From Sphingobacterium paludis (GTDB lineage: Bacteria; Bacteroidota; Bacteroidia; Sphingobacteriales; Sphingobacteriaceae), in assembly GCF_004364125.1 (NCBI RefSeq), contig NZ_SNZV01000002.1, positions 558,001 through 622,000 of the forward strand: a stretch of DNA of 64,000 nucleotides, written 5' to 3'. The notes beneath the pieces were generated by a model. It worked only from the letters and a program-made list of their open reading frames with translations, searched no databases and was not told where the DNA came from. This document shows, in pieces, positions 52,710 to 62,972 of the stretch (positions are counted from its first letter, which is position 1; every line of letters begins with the position of its first letter). A program made the translations under genes and the position numbers.

Positions 52710-52743
52710 TTTGTTCTTTTTTAATCAAATTCAATTATCTTTG
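52710..52743 (+). promoter_or_regulatory. promoter of the YncE-like gene
   Basis: TTTG at 52710-52713, a 22-nt spacer and TATCTTTG at 52736-52743, about 23 nt ahead of the ATG at 52767. Confidence 0.5.
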
Positions 52744-52766
52744 ATGGATAAGTAGCAGATAACGAT

Positions 52767-53825
52767 ATGCGGATTCAAATCATGGTTAAATTGTGGTTTT
52801 TTGTTGTAATTGGTGTAGCCAGCTCATGCAAAAAAGATCCAGAGATAGAAGAAGATAGAAAATCTTTAGGAACTTTTGACGGTGGGGTATTTGTATTGAA
52901 TGAAGGTACTTTTTCGGACTTTAGAGGCGGACTGGACTTTATTTCGAGCGATTTAAAAACGATCGATCTGGATATTTACGTAAAGAGCAACGGGGAAGAA
53001 ATGGGAAATGTTCTGCGTGGAGCGGCCATTAAAGATAGCTTACTTTATTGTGTCTTCAATGACTCCCAAAGATTGGTTGTTAGTAATCGTTACACGGCTA
53101 AAAAAAATGCTGAAACTTCCTTTGGCTTAGAAAGCCCCACCGCTATTGTGTTAAACGATAAGTTTATTTATGTCAGTAATGGCACAAGGTTCAACGACGG
53201 GGTTAATCAGCTTTCAATTTTGGACAGGCATTCCCTATCCCTAATCAGGAGAATATCTTTGCCCGGCTATGTCAACTCAATGGTGATACTCAACGGAATA
53301 CTATTTGTGCCGGATCAAAATTCTTATAGCAATCAAATCTCTTTGATCGATAGCGAGACTAACACGGTAAGAGGAGGCGGCACTTTACCTAAAGGAAGGG
53401 TAGTTTCATTGATTACCGATAACGAAAATGTTTATGCGCTCACCAGGGAATGGGATGAAAATAACGCTTACATATACACGTTAGATTCAGGTGGAAAAAT
53501 CATTCATCAAACCAAATTGAGCGGTATGGCCGACGCTTATGATCTCGAAGTAAATAAAGGTAAGTTATATTTCACAATAGGACTTGACGTATATGTTTTG
53601 GATGTGAAGGCTCAACAGGCTCCTGCAAAACCATTATTCACCTGTTCGGATTTTCCCAAGACGCGTGAATACATCGACGGTTTAGCGATTATTGATGATC
53701 GGATTTTCCTTTCTGCCTATAGCCCTTATGAAGATGACAGTCAGGTATTGATTTATGACCTTAACGGGAAGTTACTTCGTTCCCATTCGTCCGGAAGGGG
53801 AACGGTAGGCTTTCTGAAAAATTGA
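52767..53825 (+). CDS. YncE-like beta-propeller lipoprotein
   Basis: 352 residues from 52767; a second ATG at 52782 also precedes the signal peptide. Lipobox VASSC (Cys21). About residues 40-340 form a six- or seven-bladed propeller with repeats such as NEGTFSDFRGGLDFIS, NDKFIYVSNGTRFNDGVNQLSILDR and NENVYALTREWD. This type (DUF5074 and BtuG-like proteins) binds cobalamin or other ligands on the Bacteroidota surface; no cobalamin riboswitch or BtuB sits next to it, so the ligand is open. Confidence 0.7.
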   Translation: MRIQIMVKLWFFVVIGVASSCKKDPEIEEDRKSLGTFDGGVFVLNEGTFSDFRGGLDFISSDLKTIDLDIYVKSNGEEMGNVLRGAAIKDSLLYCVFNDSQRLVVSNRYTAKKNAETSFGLESPTAIVLNDKFIYVSNGTRFNDGVNQLSILDRHSLSLIRRISLPGYVNSMVILNGILFVPDQNSYSNQISLIDSETNTVRGGGTLPKGRVVSLITDNENVYALTREWDENNAYIYTLDSGGKIIHQTKLSGMADAYDLEVNKGKLYFTIGLDVYVLDVKAQQAPAKPLFTCSDFPKTREYIDGLAIIDDRIFLSAYSPYEDDSQVLIYDLNGKLLRSHSSGRGTVGFLKN

Positions 53826-54210
53826 TAGGCTACATCTTTTTCTAATAAAAGGGTAACACAAAAGAACATCTTCGCGCCCACACTTAGCCCACGATCAACA
53901 GCTGTAAATTGTGAAGTCGCTACGTGGTAGATAGTCCGTTGACGTGTTGGATGAGCGTCTTTTTAATTTTATTTAGAATAAACTGTATATTTTTGTCGAT
54001 CTGTTTATCTTTTTGTTTAGGTTAAAAGAGATAGGCTGCTTCAGTTGCGCATGTGCTGAACGTTCATTATCTTGCTACTGCTATTGGAGTATAAACGTAC
54101 CAAATCGTGCATGCTATAAACACTGTAAGCCTTACTCTTCGTAAAATACGTATTGTGGTATTTCCTGGGAATATCTGGATTGCCTATCTCGTTATGGCCA
54201 TCTTTTTTCA
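53826..54210. other. intergenic region, nothing recognised
   Basis: 385 bases before the M50/TPR gene with no protein-like frame, repeat or RNA gene seen. Confidence 0.5.
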
Positions 54211-55344
54211 ATGAAAGAAACCGTTATGCTGGCTTATTTAGTAGGGAGCTACCTGTGGTTTCTTTATGCGCTAGCGCTGAGTGTGGTCTGTCATGAAGCA
54301 GGGCACTACGTCGCTGCTCGCTTAGTAGGGGAGCGTCCTTGGCAGATAACCTTGGGAACGGGTGCCAAGATAGCAGTCTGGCGTTTTTTTGGCGCCAAGC
54401 TCGCTATTCATGCCACGCTGTTTTCCGGAGCCGTACTTACCGTGTATAGAAGAAGTACAAAGCGGCGAACCCGAAGATTTATCACCATATTGGGCGGTCC
54501 ATTGTTCAATCTATTTTTCGCTATTAACTTTTTATACCATTGGCCACACTCTTTTCTGCGCAAAGATGGTATCGAGTGGTTACCCATATTCGGTGCTGCA
54601 AACCTCGTTATGGGCGTTGTAAACCTTATTCCATTTAAGGGTAAATTTATGGGCATCGCAATCGACTCCGACGGCAGACAGTTGCTCGGCATCCCGTTTA
54701 TGAAGGAAGAGGAATTATCACTGAATCCGCTACAAGACGAATGGATGAAGGCAAACGATCTGATCGAAGAAAAGAAATATGATGCAGCCTTAAAAATTTA
54801 CGATACATATGCTTCAAATCTTGATGCTAATAAAATACAATATATCAACGTCGCCGTGCTGCACATCAAGCAAGGGCGATATAGCGAAGCACAGAGCATT
54901 TTGCAGAACTTGCTGCATCATATAAACGATCCAGATGTTAAAGTGTTTGAAACCTATGTCTACCATAATCTAGCTTATGTATATCTACTGCTCGACAAGC
55001 TAGACGAAGCTCAAGACATGATTCTGAAAGCTCGCGCGCTTGCGGGAAAGTTTATGGCTGTTGAATCGTTACATGGGTATATTTTGGTTGAACAAGGCCG
55101 TGCCACGGAGGCGATACCGTTGTTAGCAAAGCACTTCCGTGAAGACTTGATAGGCACGGATACCCTTGAAACCGCTATGTATTTGGCTGTGGCATATGCC
55201 GATCTGGATCAACTTGAAAAAGCAAAAAAGTTGTGGCGAAAGATTGAGCAACATACTGCGGTTTTGGATGCGGATGAAGCTTGTCTATTTCGTCGCCTCG
55301 CTCCGAAAATTCAGGATCGAATCCTCACACCATTCCTCAAATAA
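54211..55344 (+). CDS. site-2-protease-like (M50) membrane protein fused to TPR domain
   Basis: 377 residues. The N-terminal half has three to four membrane segments; the zinc motif HEAGH sits at 28-32 (VVCHEAGHYVAARLV), with GPLFNLFFAINFLYH and the second metal site in the NLIPFKGKFMGIAIDSDG block (Asp154). From about 175 to the end there are five or so TPR helix pairs, for example YDAALKIYDTYASNL and AVLHIKQGRYSEAQSILQNLL. The TPR part is expected on the cytoplasmic side and may recruit the substrate. Confidence 0.78.
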   Translation: MKETVMLAYLVGSYLWFLYALALSVVCHEAGHYVAARLVGERPWQITLGTGAKIAVWRFFGAKLAIHATLFSGAVLTVYRRSTKRRTRRFITILGGPLFNLFFAINFLYHWPHSFLRKDGIEWLPIFGAANLVMGVVNLIPFKGKFMGIAIDSDGRQLLGIPFMKEEELSLNPLQDEWMKANDLIEEKKYDAALKIYDTYASNLDANKIQYINVAVLHIKQGRYSEAQSILQNLLHHINDPDVKVFETYVYHNLAYVYLLLDKLDEAQDMILKARALAGKFMAVESLHGYILVEQGRATEAIPLLAKHFREDLIGTDTLETAMYLAVAYADLDQLEKAKKLWRKIEQHTAVLDADEACLFRRLAPKIQDRILTPFLK

Positions 55345-55374
55345 ACCCAACATCTAGAAAAATTTGGCATCTCT

Positions 55375-56556
55375 TTACCCATTCATCTTCGCCGCGCTCC
55401 CGACCTTACGCAATAGTAGATAGCCCACAACTCCAGCAAGCAACGAGGTCACTAAGATGGCTAACTTCGCTTCTGCAATGTGATAGGGATCATCGAAGGA
55501 CAGGATGGCTATAAAAATTGACATCGTAAAGCCGATTCCGGCAAGTAGCCCAACTCCAACAATATGCGACCAGGAACTTCCTGCGGGTAAAGCACTTATT
55601 TTGGTTTTGGTGCAGACAAGAGAGGTGATCAGGATACCAATTGGCTTGCCACATAATAAACCAAGACCAACACCAAGCCCAAGTGGCGAAGTAAGACCCG
55701 CAAACATGTCAGACGTAAGCGTAATATTCGTGTTTGCAAAAGCGAAAAGCGGAATAATGATAAAATTGACAGGTTTCGTCAATGCATGTTCCAAACGTTC
55801 CAGAGGCGATTCGACAGCAGTATCGTTCGTGGGAATCGTCATGGCCACCAATACGCCAGCTATCGTGGCGTGGATGCCGGAGTGGTGGATAAAATACCAA
55901 ATAAAAACGCCGGGAATTAGATATAGATACGGATTGCGAACGTTAAACCGATTCATTGCGATCAATACCAGAACACCGATAGCCGCGTATAATAAATACG
56001 TACCATGGATGCCCGAGGAATAGAAAAAGGCAATCACTAGAATCGCAATTAAATCATCAACAATAGCCAGTGCAGCGAGGAAAATTTTTAAGCTTGCGGG
56101 AATTCGGTTTCCTAGAAGTCCGATAACGGCAAGTGCAAAAGCGATATCCGTTGCCATAGGGATTCCCCAACCGCCAGCGGTTGCTCTACCAGCATTTATA
56201 CTGAGGTAAATTATGGCGGGAACTATTGCGCCGCCAATGGCACATAAAATGGGGAGGGATGCTTTTTTTGGGGATGATAACTCCCCTTCCACAATTTCCC
56301 GCTTTATCTCTAACCCCACGAGCAAGAAAAAGATCGCCATCAGGCCGTCATTGATCCAGAGCAGTAGGGAGTAGTTGAGGTGTATCGTATCATTCTCATA
56401 GCCGAATCCAGTGTCCAATAGATTTTGCAGGGACATAGCCCAAGGGCTGTTCGCCAGTAAAAGCGACATAATCACACACATGAAAAGCAACATCCCACCG
56501 GCATTGCTTGACTTAAAAAAATCTTTAAAAACACGTAAGTTAATTTGTTGCGCCAT
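55375..56556 (-). CDS. nhaA: Na+/H+ antiporter NhaA
   Basis: 393-residue inner-membrane antiporter for sodium and pH homeostasis, about twelve segments. Landmarks: NDGLMAIFFLLVGLEIKREIVEGEL, GWGIPMATDIAFALAVIGLLG with the transport Asp pair in LAALAIVDDLIAILVIA, and GKPIGILITSLV in the C-terminal half. Convergent with the M50 gene; the two stops are 30 nt apart. Confidence 0.95.
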   Translation of the reverse strand: MAQQINLRVFKDFFKSSNAGGMLLFMCVIMSLLLANSPWAMSLQNLLDTGFGYENDTIHLNYSLLLWINDGLMAIFFLLVGLEIKREIVEGELSSPKKASLPILCAIGGAIVPAIIYLSINAGRATAGGWGIPMATDIAFALAVIGLLGNRIPASLKIFLAALAIVDDLIAILVIAFFYSSGIHGTYLLYAAIGVLVLIAMNRFNVRNPYLYLIPGVFIWYFIHHSGIHATIAGVLVAMTIPTNDTAVESPLERLEHALTKPVNFIIIPLFAFANTNITLTSDMFAGLTSPLGLGVGLGLLCGKPIGILITSLVCTKTKISALPAGSSWSHIVGVGLLAGIGFTMSIFIAILSFDDPYHIAEAKLAILVTSLLAGVVGYLLLRKVGSAAKMNG

Positions 56557-56787
56557 TTCGGTTTTATCTATTTCGGTAAAAATAGCTAAAACAGCGAGCC
56601 GTCTTCAAATTATTGCATAGATTTTATTGATAATGCCGGGGCGTTATCCAAAAATAAAGAAAGCGAACGCGTTAGGCGAGCTGCAAACAAAAAAAGCGTT
56701 TCCCATTATTACCTTCCACAGAAGGATATAACAGAAAACACTTTCTAGATAATGGCGCCAGCGAATGCTGCTCCAAAGTCGTGTTAT

Positions 56788-57618
56788 CTAGGCACGCAGA
56801 AAGCCTAGCAAGTCATTATTTAAGCGTTCCGCATGCGTGATGTTTAAGCCGTGTGCGGCATCGTCATACGTAATCAATAGACTGTTCTTAATCAGTTGGC
56901 TAGCCTGTTGGCCGGCGCTTGCGAAGGGTACAGTCGCATCTTTTTTTCCATGTATAATCAATGTCGGTACGCTAACGTTGGCGCATTCCGCTCTGAAATC
57001 AGTATTTGCCCACGCATCTGCTGCTTTCGTGGTAGCTTGGGGCGCCGCTTGGGACGCGATTATGAAATCATTGTCCAACTGACCCTTCGATACCGCAGAC
57101 GGATCTTTATCCACACCGTAAAATTGCTCGTGAAAGCCTTTTAGAAATCCCACGCGATCATCTTTTAAAGCCTGGGCGATCTCCTCCAGTTTTTCTGGCG
57201 GAACCCCATCGGGATTGTCGTCTTTCTGCTTTACCAACGGAATGATCGACGAGATTAAAACCACTTTTGAGATATTATCCTCCCCATATTTGCTGATATA
57301 TCGAACAACTTCGCCACCACCCATCGAGAAGCCAGCTAGAATTACGTTGCTGAGTTGCAACTCCGTAATTATTTTATGTAGGTCGCCGGCTAGCGTGTCG
57401 TAATCGTAGCCATCCCAAGGTTTATCAGACTCCCCAAACCCACGTCTATCATACGCTATAACGCGGTAGCCTGCTTCTACCAGGGCAGGAATCTGCTGCT
57501 CCCAAGACTTATGGCTCAATGGCCATCCATGAATTAAAATGATGGGTTGTCCCGAACCATAGTCCGCAACATGCAGACCCACTTCTTCTGTATCTGTTTT
57601 ATTTATAATTGTTGCCAT
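56788..57618 (-). CDS. alpha/beta hydrolase (chloroperoxidase/arylesterase type)
   Basis: 276 residues of the cofactor-free haloperoxidase/arylesterase group. Motifs: LIHGWPLSHKSWE (oxyanion), DRRGFGESDKP, nucleophile elbow GFSMGG with Ser98, acid in LIIHGKKDATVPF, and the His in DDAAHGLNITH. Soluble. Divergent from the dehydratase gene. Confidence 0.9.
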   Translation of the reverse strand: MATIINKTDTEEVGLHVADYGSGQPIILIHGWPLSHKSWEQQIPALVEAGYRVIAYDRRGFGESDKPWDGYDYDTLAGDLHKIITELQLSNVILAGFSMGGGEVVRYISKYGEDNISKVVLISSIIPLVKQKDDNPDGVPPEKLEEIAQALKDDRVGFLKGFHEQFYGVDKDPSAVSKGQLDNDFIIASQAAPQATTKAADAWANTDFRAECANVSVPTLIIHGKKDATVPFASAGQQASQLIKNSLLITYDDAAHGLNITHAERLNNDLLGFLRA

Positions 57619-57799
57619 ATGATGTACATATTGTTTTAAAAAGAACTGTTAAAAACCATTTAAGTTTTAAGAAAGGGAAAAACGTTTATCTCGAGCAACA
57701 TGGATTGCTTTCGCAAAGTTTTGGAGTCCGTGTCCTGACTGACGAGATATAACAACGGATTGGAAAAAACGTTATGTAAGGCCGTTTGTTCACTATTCG

Positions 57800-59548
57800 A
57801 TGGCAGACACAAGGCGTAAACAATCCTACATGGATGGAGATAAAAAATTAAGAAGTGCAGAATGGTTTGGCCGTAAGGGCAAAGATGGCTTTATCTATCG
57901 CGCATGGATGCGCAATCAGGGCATTCCGGATCATGAATTTTCGGGCAAGCCTATCATTGGCATTTGCAACACTTGGTCAGAGTTAACGCCATGCAACGCC
58001 CACTTAAGAGAGTTAGCGGAATCGGTAAAACGCGGTGTACTAGAAGCGGGAGGCTATCCTTTAGAATTTCCGGTGATGTCATTGGGCGAGACCTTGATGA
58101 AACCTACCGCCATGTTGTTTCGAAACTTGGCAAGTATGGATGTTGAAGAATCCATCCGTGCCAATCCACTTGATGGTGTGGTGCTGCTTTGTGGATGCGA
58201 CAAAACTACGCCAGCGTTACTCATGGGCGCCTGTAGCGTGGATATTCCGACGATAATGGTGTCGGGCGGGCCGATGTTGACGGGCCGGTATTTGAATAAA
58301 AGTATTGCAACCTCCGATATCTGGCGGTTTAGTGAAGAGAGTCGCGCCGGATTGATGACGCAGGAGCAAATGTATATGGCTGAAGCATCCATGTGCCGCA
58401 GCCCTGGACATTGCGCAGTGATGGGTACAGCCTCCACCATGGCGACTATGGTCGAGGCTATGGGACTCACTTTACCTCATAATGCAGCTATCCCGGCGGT
58501 CGACGCACGGAGAAAAGTGCTAGCGCAACTATCAGGGGCGCGTATTGTTGATATGGTGCGCGAGGATGTAAAGCTGTCCAGCCTCTTGACGCGCAAAGCA
58601 TTTGAAAATGCTATTATGACGAATGCCGCCGTAGGTGGTTCCACCAATTTTATCATTCACTTGTTGGCTATCGCAGGTCGCATGGGTGTTTCGCTCGCTA
58701 TCGAGGATTTTGAAAGTATTGAAAAAAATATTCCACTTCTGGTAAACTTGCAGCCATCTGGTGAATTTTTTATGGAAGACTTCTATTATGCCGGCGGATT
58801 GCCCGCTGTTATGCGCAATTTGAAAGAACGCCTACACGGCGACGCAATGACGGTTACTGGGCGAACGATGGGCGAGAACGTAGCGCATGCAGAAACGCAC
58901 AACGACGCTATAATTGCGCCATTGGCATCGCCGGTAAAAGTGGATTCCGGAATTTGGGTGCTGAAAGGAAACCTTTGCGAAAATGGCGCGGTCTTGAAAC
59001 CATCGGCGGCTTCTCCGCACTTGATGCGGCATCGTGGTCCGGCCTTTGTCTTCGAGGACATAGAGGATTTTAAAGCGCGCATTGATGACCCTGATCTGGA
59101 TGTCGATGAAAACACGATCCTTGTTTTAAAAAATGTAGGGCCAAAAGGATACCCAGGCATGCCCGAAGTCGGTAACATGGGTATTCCGAAGAAATTGCTT
59201 GATCGTGGCATAACAGACATGATACGTATTTCTGACGGGCGGATGAGCGGCACAGCGTTTGGTACGGTGGTGTTACATGTGTCGCCGGAAGCCGCTACAG
59301 GCAGCTTGTTTGGGCTTCTAGAAACTGGCGATGTGATCACGCTGGATGCCATAGCAAGGACATTAAATGTGGAGCTTTCCCAAGCGGTAATTGACGCGCG
59401 TAGAGCGATGTGGAAACCTTCTTACCCCGTCTCCGAACGGGGCTATGCAAAACTGTATCAGGACCATGTGCAGCAAGCACATTTAGGTGCTGATTTCGAT
59501 TTTTTGCGTGGAAGTTCTGGCGATGCGGTGACGCGAGACTCGCATTAG
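57800..59548 (+). CDS. IlvD/Edd family sugar-acid dehydratase
   Basis: 582-residue Fe-S dehydratase. The three cluster cysteines are Cys65 (LTPCNAHL), Cys133 (GCDKTTPALLMG) and Cys205 (GHCAVMGTAST), at the spacing seen in L-arabinonate dehydratase. RMSGTAFGTVVLHVSPEAA near the end is also typical. The N-terminus with EWFGRKGKDGFIYRAWMRNQG favours the arabinonate/xylonate branch over valine/isoleucine synthesis. No ilv genes are near. Confidence 0.87.
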   Translation: MADTRRKQSYMDGDKKLRSAEWFGRKGKDGFIYRAWMRNQGIPDHEFSGKPIIGICNTWSELTPCNAHLRELAESVKRGVLEAGGYPLEFPVMSLGETLMKPTAMLFRNLASMDVEESIRANPLDGVVLLCGCDKTTPALLMGACSVDIPTIMVSGGPMLTGRYLNKSIATSDIWRFSEESRAGLMTQEQMYMAEASMCRSPGHCAVMGTASTMATMVEAMGLTLPHNAAIPAVDARRKVLAQLSGARIVDMVREDVKLSSLLTRKAFENAIMTNAAVGGSTNFIIHLLAIAGRMGVSLAIEDFESIEKNIPLLVNLQPSGEFFMEDFYYAGGLPAVMRNLKERLHGDAMTVTGRTMGENVAHAETHNDAIIAPLASPVKVDSGIWVLKGNLCENGAVLKPSAASPHLMRHRGPAFVFEDIEDFKARIDDPDLDVDENTILVLKNVGPKGYPGMPEVGNMGIPKKLLDRGITDMIRISDGRMSGTAFGTVVLHVSPEAATGSLFGLLETGDVITLDAIARTLNVELSQAVIDARRAMWKPSYPVSERGYAKLYQDHVQQAHLGADFDFLRGSSGDAVTRDSH

Positions 59549-59660
59549 CAGGCGTAGGTTTCTTGCTTGCTTGGCCAACGGGATAACGCAGCGGCAATCG
59601 GAGGGTTAATAACATACAAACCTCAACAATACAATTAAAAAACATATTTAGACAGTTATT

Positions 59661-60113
59661 ATGGGAAATCTAGCAGTTTTAAATGAGTTGATCGAAATCA
59701 ACAACGATAGAGTAGCAGGCTTTGAGAAAGCCATCGCCGATATTCAGGATGAAAACATAGATCTGAAAAGCATTTTTCAGCGCTATAGCGAACAGAGTCG
59801 AACCTTTAGTCAAGAGCTAAGCCTAGTTGTTGCGCGGGAAGGTGGCGATGCTGAAACCGGTACGAGCGTTACCGGAGCGCTGCACCGAGCATGGATTGAT
59901 GTTAAATCGTTATTTGGCGGTACGGATCGATTGAGCATTCTGGAGGAGGCCGAGCGCGGCGAAGATGCGATTAAAGCTGCCTATAAGGCTACGCTGGATC
60001 ACGCAAACTTGGCCGGAGATGCCCTATCCCTGGTAATGAAACAAGCTTTTGGTGTTAAGGAAGGACATGATGAAATCAAGCGCCTACGTGATGCGGCTAA
60101 AGCATCACGATGA
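59661..60113 (+). CDS. PA2169/DUF2383 family four-helix protein
   Basis: 150 residues, all helical, as in the DUF2383/PA2169 ferritin-like family: NELIEINNDRVAGFEKAIADIQDENIDLKSIFQRYSEQS, then HRAWIDVKSLFGG and the acidic ILEEAERGEDAIKAAYKATLDH. Often stress-induced and near general stress genes, as the SDR here. Metal binding is not certain. Confidence 0.85.
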   Translation: MGNLAVLNELIEINNDRVAGFEKAIADIQDENIDLKSIFQRYSEQSRTFSQELSLVVAREGGDAETGTSVTGALHRAWIDVKSLFGGTDRLSILEEAERGEDAIKAAYKATLDHANLAGDALSLVMKQAFGVKEGHDEIKRLRDAAKASR

Positions 60114-60339
60114 GCGTAGGTTGATGTTTCTCAGCGCGGAATAGCCGCAACCATGCAATGGAAAAGACAGAGCTCTCAACCGTGTTTCCTGGCGATAACC
60201 TACTTACCTGGCGAGGTAGTATGGCCTTTTGTATAAGCTCTTTTTCTCTGCTGCAAGGCGTCGTTGATTTCCTGGATGTCAGTTCCGCAAAACCGAATGG
60301 CCCAAACGCCGTTCGTTAGTTGAAACAAACAAGTTGGCT

Positions 60340-61233
60340 ATGAAAGAAAAGAAAATAATACGAGAGAACCCTGTAAATAAATATCCGCGGCCACCATACC
60401 CAGCGCAATCGCAACCTTTTCCCGCCCTGGCGAAAAGGATGGATCCGGTGCCCGATCATGGAGAATCGTCGTATCGCGGCGCCGGAAGACTAGCGGGCAG
60501 GCTCGCCCTTATCACCGGAGGCGACTCCGGCATTGGCCGCGCTGCGGCTATTGCATTTGCACGCGAGGGAGCGGATGTAGCGATCAACTACCTGCCTGCC
60601 GAGGAGGAGGATGCTGCGGATGTACTTGCGCTTATAGAAGAGGCTGGCCAAAAAGCGGTTGGTATACCCGGCGACATCCGGGATAAAAGCTTTTGTCGTC
60701 AACTGATAGAAGATGTGGTGGAGCAATTGGGCGGTTTGGATATATTGGTCAATAATGCGGCCTATCAGCAGAGCTATGATTCTATATTGGATATTCCCGA
60801 TGAGAGCTTTGATGACACCTTGAAAACCAATGTATACGCGCCATTTTGGATCACGAAGGCCGCTATCCCGCACATGCCGGAAGGGTCGGCCATCATCGTG
60901 ACGGCCTCGGTGCAGGCATATGATCCGGAAGAAACGCTATTGGACTATGCCCTCACCAAGGCAACTAATGTAAGCTTTGTGAAGTCACTGGCCAAGCAGT
61001 TAGGCCCGAAAGGTATTCGCGTGAATGGTGTCGCACCTGGGCCAGTTTGGACACCATTGCAGGCCTGCAGTAAAGATCCGGAGACGCTGGTGGACTTTGG
61101 TGGTGATACGCCATTAGGTAGGGCAGGACAGCCCGCTGAACTGGCCTCTATATTTGTGCAGCTAGCGGATAGTGAAGCAAGCTATGCTAACGGGCAGATA
61201 TACGGTGCAGCAGGTGGGGGCGGACATCCGTAA
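60340..61233 (+). CDS. SDR oxidoreductase (GSP39/YghA-like)
   Basis: 297 residues from the ATG at 60340 (a TTG two codons upstream is in frame). A Pro-rich N-terminal extension of about 45 residues precedes the Rossmann fold: LITGGDSGIGRAAAIAFAREGADVAI, LVNNAAYQQ, catalytic Ser-Tyr-Lys in the VTASVQAY...LDYALTKATN block (YALTK). The extension and NGQIYGAAGGGGHP end are typical of general stress protein 39/YghA. Confidence 0.91.
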   Translation: MKEKKIIRENPVNKYPRPPYPAQSQPFPALAKRMDPVPDHGESSYRGAGRLAGRLALITGGDSGIGRAAAIAFAREGADVAINYLPAEEEDAADVLALIEEAGQKAVGIPGDIRDKSFCRQLIEDVVEQLGGLDILVNNAAYQQSYDSILDIPDESFDDTLKTNVYAPFWITKAAIPHMPEGSAIIVTASVQAYDPEETLLDYALTKATNVSFVKSLAKQLGPKGIRVNGVAPGPVWTPLQACSKDPETLVDFGGDTPLGRAGQPAELASIFVQLADSEASYANGQIYGAAGGGGHP

Positions 61234-61330
61234 CGGTTAAAGAAAAATCAAATTTTTTTAAACAAAAAGGCCGCTACGACTGTCCTGTATATGTTGGAAT
61301 AATACTTGAAATTAAATTTTGTTAATAAAG

Positions 61331-61357
61331 TCCCCTGTCGTGAGACACGGGATTTTT
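61331..61357 (+). terminator. terminator after the SDR gene
   Basis: TCCCCTGTC and GACACGGGA form a stem with one mismatch around GTGA, followed by TTTTTATT. Confidence 0.7.
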
Positions 61358-61427
61358 ATTGTTTAAGCGGGTCCTAGAAAGGTAATCTTTTTCAGGGAGT
61401 GTGTATCTAAACGCTTTAACAAGTACG

Positions 61428-62972
61428 CTAATTATCTCGGTGAAAAAACGCCGGTTGTACTTGCAATTCCGCACGTATACGTTCGTTGAGATCGATTTTG
61501 GAATCGGTAAAAAGAAAGATAATGGTGCCATATTCGCGCGCGTAGACATTAGTGACTTGACCCGCCTTGACAGACTTTCGGAAAAAGGGAGCCGTTGTGC
61601 GCATTTCTTGCTCCTCTTCCCGCGATTGTTTGATCCGGATCAAATGCTTATAAGGCTTGTTGAGATTGAACCAATTAACGTAGTCTGCTTGGAAGGAAAC
61701 TGCTTGGATCCCTTTGGTGGAGTAATAGTTAATCGCGCCCGCCTGACCATAGTTGTCGCACAGGACAAGTGCTTGCTCTGGAGATACTATCAGGCTATAC
61801 ACGCTATCCACTTTTCTCGCCAACTCTTTCCATCCTAACATATCTGCAAAATCTTGGGGCAAGGCATGTTGCTTTCCATCTTCCCAGCGTAGCATGTCGT
61901 ATGTTCTGTAAATCTCCTGGTGTTTGACAATGTACTCGGGCGGTTTGTTAGGGAATGCAATGTTGTACATTGGTAAAAAGAATAGGATGGGCAATATCAT
62001 GAGTGCGGCACGATAGAACCATGTGCTGTTAGACAAAAGTTTTTCTGTGTAGGCCGCTCCGAATGCAAAGTAAATAGGATACATGCCGATGGCATAATAG
62101 CTCTTTGCTTTCAGGGCAATGAAGAGCGCAAACGTCAAAACAAATGCCCAAAGAAAAGGCCTATATGTTATCCAAGCTTTTTGGGTAGCGAGGGCATAGA
62201 GGCCGACGAGCATAAGGATGAGAGATCCTGAGAAATAAAAAAGCGGTGAACTGATAAATGACCAACGGCTGACGTGGGCAAGTTGCGTATCGGCAAGCTC
62301 ATTTAAGTGAAGGAATACCGGAAAGTCATATCGGTACTGCCAAAATAGATTAGGCGAGACTAAGACGAAGGCCAGGAGCAAGGCGCGGTAAAAGTGTGAC
62401 GAGAAAAAGACTTTTCTTGCCGAAGTGATCGTGATCGCGGGAAACAGGCCGATAAAAAGGAAAACGATATTGTATTTGTTCAAGAATCCGATGGCGAAGG
62501 CTACCGCAAGAAAGTAAAGCCATTTTGGCCGGTCGCTGCGAATATACTGGAGTAGAAAGTAATACACGCTGGTCCAGCACAGGACATCAAGCGAATTAGG
62601 TTGGTATAACACATTTAACCGACAAAGGACAGAAAGCGTGATGCAAGTAGCCCCGAGTATGCAGGCAAAAAGGGTTCCTTGCAAGGCCTCTATCGCCCTC
62701 CAGACGACGACCATAGTGAGGGCGCCGAAGAGCGTAGGGAAAAATTTTATCCAAAAAATACTGTTGCCCAATAGCCCGATTAGGTAGGAAATCCAGGATG
62801 TCATTGGCGGAACCGAAAGGTAGCCCCAAGCCAAATGATTTGCTTGATCTAAATGGAGAAATTCATCACGATGCAATTCGTAAGCATCGCCCAATACATG
62901 ATATTGAAGAATAAACTTCAGTATGATAAAGCTGAACAATACTATGTTCCTCAAGCGGGAAGTGTTTTGCAT
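61428..62972 (-). CDS. GT39/ArnT-like membrane glycosyltransferase
   Basis: 514-residue inner-membrane protein with about ten to twelve segments and a periplasmic C-terminal domain (about 380-514). The early DEFLHLDQANHLAWGYLSVPP loop (acidic pair after the first membrane segment) is the active-site loop of PMT/ArnT-type transferases that use polyprenyl-phosphate sugars. The acceptor is unknown. Monocistronic, convergent with the SDR gene. Confidence 0.83.
   Translation of the reverse strand: MQNTSRLRNIVLFSFIILKFILQYHVLGDAYELHRDEFLHLDQANHLAWGYLSVPPMTSWISYLIGLLGNSIFWIKFFPTLFGALTMVVVWRAIEALQGTLFACILGATCITLSVLCRLNVLYQPNSLDVLCWTSVYYFLLQYIRSDRPKWLYFLAVAFAIGFLNKYNIVFLFIGLFPAITITSARKVFFSSHFYRALLLAFVLVSPNLFWQYRYDFPVFLHLNELADTQLAHVSRWSFISSPLFYFSGSLILMLVGLYALATQKAWITYRPFLWAFVLTFALFIALKAKSYYAIGMYPIYFAFGAAYTEKLLSNSTWFYRAALMILPILFFLPMYNIAFPNKPPEYIVKHQEIYRTYDMLRWEDGKQHALPQDFADMLGWKELARKVDSVYSLIVSPEQALVLCDNYGQAGAINYYSTKGIQAVSFQADYVNWFNLNKPYKHLIRIKQSREEEQEMRTTAPFFRKSVKAGQVTNVYAREYGTIIFLFTDSKIDLNERIRAELQVQPAFFHRDN

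Larger units (their letters stand above)
52463..52766. other. intergenic region with terminator and promoter
   Basis: 304 bases between the DUF6438 and YncE-like genes. Holds the long stem at 52485-52525 and the promoter at 52710-52743; the rest is AT-rich with no gene seen. No B12 box or other riboswitch core was found. Confidence 0.6.

Noticed and set aside
52463..52766. Cobalamin riboswitch upstream of the YncE/BtuG-like gene
   Set aside because: No B12-box-like core; the only structure is a terminator-like stem.
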